Assembly: GCF_003072505.1 (NCBI RefSeq)
Contig: NZ_NTGB01000001.1
Location: 1,743,193-1,784,444, forward strand
DNA from: Polynucleobacter rarus
GTDB taxonomy: Bacteria; Pseudomonadota; Gammaproteobacteria; Burkholderiales; Burkholderiaceae
DNA: 41,252 nt
Direction: 5' to 3'
The notes beneath the pieces are model-generated. The model saw only the letters and a list, made by a program, of their open reading frames with translations, was not told the DNA's origin and ran no database searches. Below are positions 40,765 through 41,252 of this stretch, piece after piece (within the stretch, counting starts at the first letter, position 1; the number at the start of each line of letters is the position of its first letter). A program made the translations under genes and the position numbers.

Positions 40765-41252
40765 TTAACCCCAAGGTAAAAGATCAGATATTGTTTTTGC
40801 TTTTAAAAGTTTTTCACGTGTTGTGTATCTAAGACCCTGTAATTGATTTCCTTTAATACCGTCGTATTTAACAGGTGATATCTCTAGGGCAGGAGTTTTA
40901 AAGTTTAGTAAATATTTCCCAGAATCACCGTAAAGTTCAATACTCTCGACTTCAGCTATATGAGTGATTGCTGAAATTGGAGCAGAGCGATAAGCAGCGA
41001 TATATTTAATTTTAGTAATAGACCCTGCCGCTATTCGGATTGAATACCATCTATTCTCACCGATAAAAACCCTTTCAAAACCTTCTTCCAAAGCTGGAAT
41101 AACGATGGTGTCGTAAGTTGAAGTTTGAGTTAGAGTAGAGTTATTTGAGATATCAGACTTTGTATTCACTAATATTGTTTTTGGTTTCTCAAGAGCTCTT
41201 AAACCTACTAATGGAAGAATTTGTAGAATTTCTTTTAAGAACGAATTTGTAT
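40765..41252 (-). CDS. Partial gene running off the right edge
   Basis: The minus-strand frame ending at 40765 is open through to the window end, so the N-terminus lies beyond it; a GTG at 41169 (MNTKSDI) is not needed as a start because codons upstream read FLKEILQILPLVGLRALEKP and KTILVN without a stop. The visible 162 residues end in LLKAKTISDLLPWG and are beta-rich (RVFIGENRWYSIRIAAGS, KYIAAYRSAPISAITHIAEV). This resembles a PUA/EVE-like module by eye, at low confidence; the full protein may have other domains. Confidence 0.55.
   Translation of the reverse strand, partial: TNSFLKEILQILPLVGLRALEKPKTILVNTKSDISNNSTLTQTSTYDTIVIPALEEGFERVFIGENRWYSIRIAAGSITKIKYIAAYRSAPISAITHIAEVESIELYGDSGKYLLNFKTPALEISPVKYDGIKGNQLQGLRYTTREKLLKAKTISDLLPWG

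Noticed and set aside
32542..41252. Second tRNA-Lys attachment copy
   Set aside because: I looked for the 3' half of the tRNA in the right island and did not see it; the distal end is probably beyond the window.
1..41252. CRISPR array, conjugation or prophage structural genes
   Set aside because: No regularly spaced repeats, Cas proteins, relaxase, type IV secretion or capsid genes were seen.

Overview
The window looks like a low-GC betaproteobacterial chromosome, most likely a Polynucleobacter-like member of the Burkholderiales. This is inferred from the gene content and order (qor / yebC-purD-hemF-nadD-rsfS-rlmH-maf-rng / msbA / GT9 / dnaE / gluQ / rhlE) and from the AT-rich composition; no database was searched. 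A conserved core block (about 7.68-32.6 kb) lies between two accessory regions, each anchored at a tRNA gene.

Left accessory region (1-7.68 kb). It ends at a tRNA-Leu(CAA) gene read on the minus strand. Moving away from the tRNA there is a parDE toxin-antitoxin cassette between two copies of a 132-bp repeat that carries the 3' half of the tRNA. Next come a 407-aa tyrosine integrase, a small hypothetical gene, an AlpA-type regulator overlapping a DUF6641-like gene, a small HUH-type Rep candidate with a repeat-rich intergenic region, three small genes (two for exported proteins), a 191-aa catalytic-domain-only tyrosine recombinase, a gene with an ATVSRYI motif, and a DoxX membrane protein. The distal attachment site is not in the window.

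Core (7.68-32.6 kb). A housekeeping run covers purine synthesis (purD), heme (hemF), NAD (nadD), ribosome silencing and maturation (rsfS, rlmH, rng), lipid export (msbA), LPS glycosylation, replication (dnaE), tRNA modification (gluQ, queG, tsaE), an RNA helicase (rhlE), cell-wall amidase amiC and azlCD. Inside it, on the minus strand, sits a compact set preceded by a near-perfect Fur box: an outer-membrane barrel protein, a periplasmic FMN_bind protein with the SGAT flavinylation motif, ApbE, and a four-helix His-rich membrane protein, followed by a HbpS/GlcG-like gene. I read this as a candidate iron-responsive flavin-dependent extracytoplasmic redox (ferric reductase-like) system.

Right accessory region (32.6 kb to the window end). 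It starts at tRNA-Lys(TTT), again next to a 407-aa tyrosine integrase. It carries a HEPN-domain protein, exported proteins (two of them frameshifted at T-tracts inside their signal-peptide codons), a larger ATVSRYI-repeat protein plus a remnant of a relative, a hypothetical gene, a clamp-loader-like AAA+ ATPase and a second catalytic-domain-only recombinase, and a gene that runs off the right edge. A 23-bp dyad repeat occurs five times between its genes.

The two islands sit at different tRNAs but share a kit: a 407-aa integrase, a 189-191-aa minimal recombinase with a conserved 32-bp upstream element, and ATVSRYI-motif proteins. They therefore look like diverged relatives of one element family. 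No conjugation, capsid or CRISPR genes are visible.
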